Shown here: piece after piece, positions 12,729 through 14,110 of the stretch
Layout of the letters: the number at the start of each line of letters is the position of its first letter
How positions within the stretch are numbered: position 1 is the stretch's first letter
NCBI GenBank assembly: GCA_937927875.1
Contig: CALEYV010000113.1
Span: 1-14,110, forward strand
Length of the DNA: 14,110 bases
Direction: 5' to 3'
From: an uncultured Actinomycetes bacterium
GTDB taxonomy: Bacteria > Actinomycetota > Acidimicrobiia > IMCC26256 > PALSA-555
Program-made: the position numbers and the translations under genes
The notes under the pieces: model-generated
The model's input: only the letters and a program-made list of their open reading frames with translations
The model's database searches: none
Told to the model about the DNA's origin: nothing

Positions 12729-13427
12729 TCAGGGTCCGGCGCGCACGATCGCCGGCACGTCAGCGAGCGAGCGCACCCGCCGGCAGTCGACCTCCGGGTG
12801 CAGGTCGTACGGATCGACGAGCACCGGCGTCACGCCCGCGGCGCGGGCGCCCACCACGTCGGCGGCCGGCGTGTCGCCGACGTGGATGGCATGCGCCGGG
12901 TCGACGCCGAGCGCGTCGAGGGCGAGCTCGAAGATGGCGGGGTCGGGCTTCGACACGCCGACGACGCTCGAGTCGAGCACCGCCGCCACCGGTACGCCCA
13001 AGCCGGGTCCGACCTGGCAGATGCCGTCCGCCCGGAGCTGCTCCTCGGCGGTCCCTTCGGCGTTCGACACCACCGCCAACCCGACGCCGAGCTCGTCGAG
13101 CTCGCGCAGCGCCGCCCGCGAGCCCGGGATGACGCGGGTCCACATGTCGCCTCGCTCGAACTCCTCGTCGAGGACCGTCGCGGCCTGCTCGATCACGTCC
13201 GGCGCGACGCCGCACACCCGCGCGTAAGCGCGGTGGTACCCCTGCCAGATGCTCACGTCGTCGGCGCGGAGGTCTTCGAGCGCGGCGACGCCGTGGTAGT
13301 GCGCCTCGTCGAGCCGATGCTGCTCGATCAGGAGCTCGAGCGTGGCGAGCGCGCCGAGCACGCGGTCGTGATCGGGGAGGTAGAAGACGCCGCCCAGGTC
13401 GAGCAGCACGGCCTGCACGGTGCTCAC
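12729..13427 (-). CDS. HAD-superfamily hydrolase (subfamily IA, GGV type)
   Basis: A 232-residue HAD phosphatase-like protein with all four motifs. Motif I is VLLDLGGVF (7-15), with nucleophile D10 and GG in place of the usual second Asp region, as in the epoxide-hydrolase-N/YihX-like group. Motif II is VVSNAEG (S121), motif III is VSKPDPAIF (K160) and motif IV is HVGDTPAADV (D185). A helical cap lies at about 20-95. The substrate is unknown; sugar phosphates or haloacids are typical of the group. GTG at 13427 is used; GTG at 13418 (MQAVLLD) is the alternative and shortens it by 3 residues. The reading frame stays open to the contig end, but that part is antisense to the aminotransferase and runs into adapter, so it is discarded. 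It diverges from the aminotransferase. Confidence 0.85.
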   Translation of the reverse strand: MSTVQAVLLDLGGVFYLPDHDRVLGALATLELLIEQHRLDEAHYHGVAALEDLRADDVSIWQGYHRAYARVCGVAPDVIEQAATVLDEEFERGDMWTRVIPGSRAALRELDELGVGLAVVSNAEGTAEEQLRADGICQVGPGLGVPVAAVLDSSVVGVSKPDPAIFELALDALGVDPAHAIHVGDTPAADVVGARAAGVTPVLVDPYDLHPEVDCRRVRSLADVPAIVRAGP

Positions 13428-13436
13428 GGTGCGGAA

Positions 13437-13472
13437 ACGGTAACCGGCGAATCCGGGTGCCCCTGATACCGT
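13437..13472. promoter_or_regulatory. Divergent, nearly leaderless promoter pair
   Basis: TACCGT occurs on the minus strand at 13442-13437, 9 bases before the HAD GTG (13427). It occurs again on the plus strand at 13467-13472, 9 bases before the aminotransferase ATG (13482). Both fit TANNNT and would give transcripts with leaders of only a few bases. The 54-base intergenic region has no strong Shine-Dalgarno on either side and no clear -35 boxes. The matching sequence and spacing are suggestive, not proof. Confidence 0.4.
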
Positions 13473-13481
13473 GATCGACGG

Positions 13482-14078
13482 ATGGAGTTTCGTCGCATCA
13501 ACGCGCTCCCGCCGTATGTGTTCGGCGCCATTGAGGCGCTGAAGATGGAGGCGCGCCGGGGCGGCGCCGACGTGGTCGACCTCGGGTTCGGCAACCCGGA
13601 CATCCCCTCGCCGTCGGTCGCGGTCGACAAGCTCGGCGAAGCGGTCCGCAACCCGCGCAACCACCGGTACTCGTCGAGCCGCGGCATCCCGAAGCTCCGG
13701 CTGGCCATCACCGACCTGTACCGGCGCCGCTTCGGTGTCGAGCTCGATCCCGAGACCCAGGCCTGCACCTCGATCGGGGCCAAGGAGGCGTTCTCGCACC
13801 TCATGTGGGTGCTCCTCGGGCCCGGGGACGCGGCCATGGTCCCGACGCCGTCGTACCCGATCCACATCTGGGGCCCGATCCTCGCGGGGGCGGAGGTGCG
13901 CCACGTCCGCCTCGGCCCGGACCAGGACTTCTTCGCCAACCTGCTCGAGACGTGGGAGGACTCGTGGCCCCGGCCCCGGGTGATCGTGCTGTCGTTCCCG
14001 CACAACCCGACCACCGCCTGCGTCGACCTCGACTTCATGACCCGCCTCGTCGAGTTCGCCCGCGCCCACGACGTGCTG
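13482..14078 (+). CDS. Class I/II aminotransferase (alanine/aspartate type), 3' truncated
   Basis: Only the first 199 codons are present, about half of a ~400-residue PLP enzyme; the contig ends in adapter. MEFRRINALPPYVFGAIEALK is typical of the alanine-transaminase-like group. The conserved GFGNPD, the RYSSSRGIPKLR loop, the GAKEAFSH PLP-phosphate region and the SFPHNPTT motif (the Asn that contacts PLP) are visible. The PLP-binding lysine would lie beyond the end. The enzyme transfers an amino group between an amino acid and a 2-oxo acid. The ATG at 13482 has no good Shine-Dalgarno but sits behind a TACCGT -10-like box. From 14079 on the reading frame continues into adapter and yields the artefact SLIHISEPTR, which must not be counted as protein. 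Confidence 0.9.
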
Positions 14079-14110
14079 CTGTCTCTTATACACATCTCCG
14101 AGCCCACGAG
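14079..14110 (+). other. Nextera transposase adapter (sequencing artefact)
   Basis: The bases from 14079 read CTGTCTCTTATACACATCT, the 19-base Tn5 mosaic end. They are followed by CCGAGCCCACGAG, the start of the Nextera read-2 adapter tail. This is an untrimmed library adapter at the contig end, not genomic DNA. Its low-GC start also contrasts with the window. Translations crossing it give the well-known artefact peptides SLIHISEPTR, MCIRDS and MYKRQ. Confidence 0.97.

Noticed and set aside
13428..14093. N-terminal extension of the HAD protein beginning MYKRQ
   Set aside because: The frame is open only because it is antisense to a GC-rich gene, and it starts in the adapter. HAD motif I fixes the real N terminus near 13427 or 13418.
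13424..14107. Minus-strand ORF beginning MGSEMCIRDS
   Set aside because: Its first codons are translated adapter, and the rest is antisense to the aminotransferase.

Overview
The window is very GC-rich (about 70% or more by eye) and tightly packed, with many GTG starts, 4-base start/stop overlaps and several starts that look leaderless. Those traits, together with a PimB'-type mannosyltransferase, a predicted F420-dependent LLM-family enzyme and a ROK glucokinase, point to an actinobacterium. My guess is an environmental lineage such as Acidimicrobiia, but the sequence alone does not settle this. The last 32 bases (14079-14110) are not biological: they match the Nextera transposase adapter. 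The window therefore ends at an untrimmed contig edge that cuts the last gene.

Layout. (1) 1-390, plus strand: a small gene of unknown function with a CRP-like palindrome, a TTGACA promoter, an operator-like repeat, a leader hairpin, a good Shine-Dalgarno and a Rho-independent terminator. (2) 396-4975, minus strand: a four-gene acyl-CoA operon. In transcription order it encodes an ADP-forming acyl-CoA synthetase, a PaaG-like crotonase, a thiolase-fold protein with Ltp2-like tyrosines, and a DUF35 zinc-ribbon/OB partner. Junctions are a 4-base overlap, a 2-base gap and a 7-base gap. (3) 4976-5109: a divergent intergenic region rich in inverted repeats. (4) 5110-11190, plus strand: ferredoxin-reductase-like flavoprotein, short crotonase, PimB'-like glycosyltransferase, four-helix membrane protein, SRPBCC protein, small Ala-rich protein, ROK glucokinase and LLM oxidoreductase. 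(5) 11187-13427, minus strand: HAD hydrolase, crotonase and PaaI-type thioesterase; the last two overlap by 4 bases, and the thioesterase stop overlaps the LLM gene stop tail to tail. (6) 13482-14078, plus strand: the first 199 codons of a class I/II aminotransferase, divergent from the HAD gene.

How the genes may work together. Block 2 reads as a side-chain-shortening module: the synthetase activates a carboxylic acid to a CoA thioester, the crotonase rearranges or hydrates an enoyl-CoA, and the Ltp2-like protein with its DUF35 partner cleaves the hydroxyacyl-CoA by retro-aldol (or thiolytic) chemistry. The crotonase/thioesterase pair in block 5 and the short crotonase in block 4 add to an acyl-CoA theme. 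In block 4, the PimB' to glucokinase stretch resembles a known actinobacterial neighbourhood linking phosphatidylinositol mannoside synthesis and glucose phosphorylation. I see no mobile element, CRISPR array, tRNA or rRNA, and no gene-free stretch longer than 300 bases.
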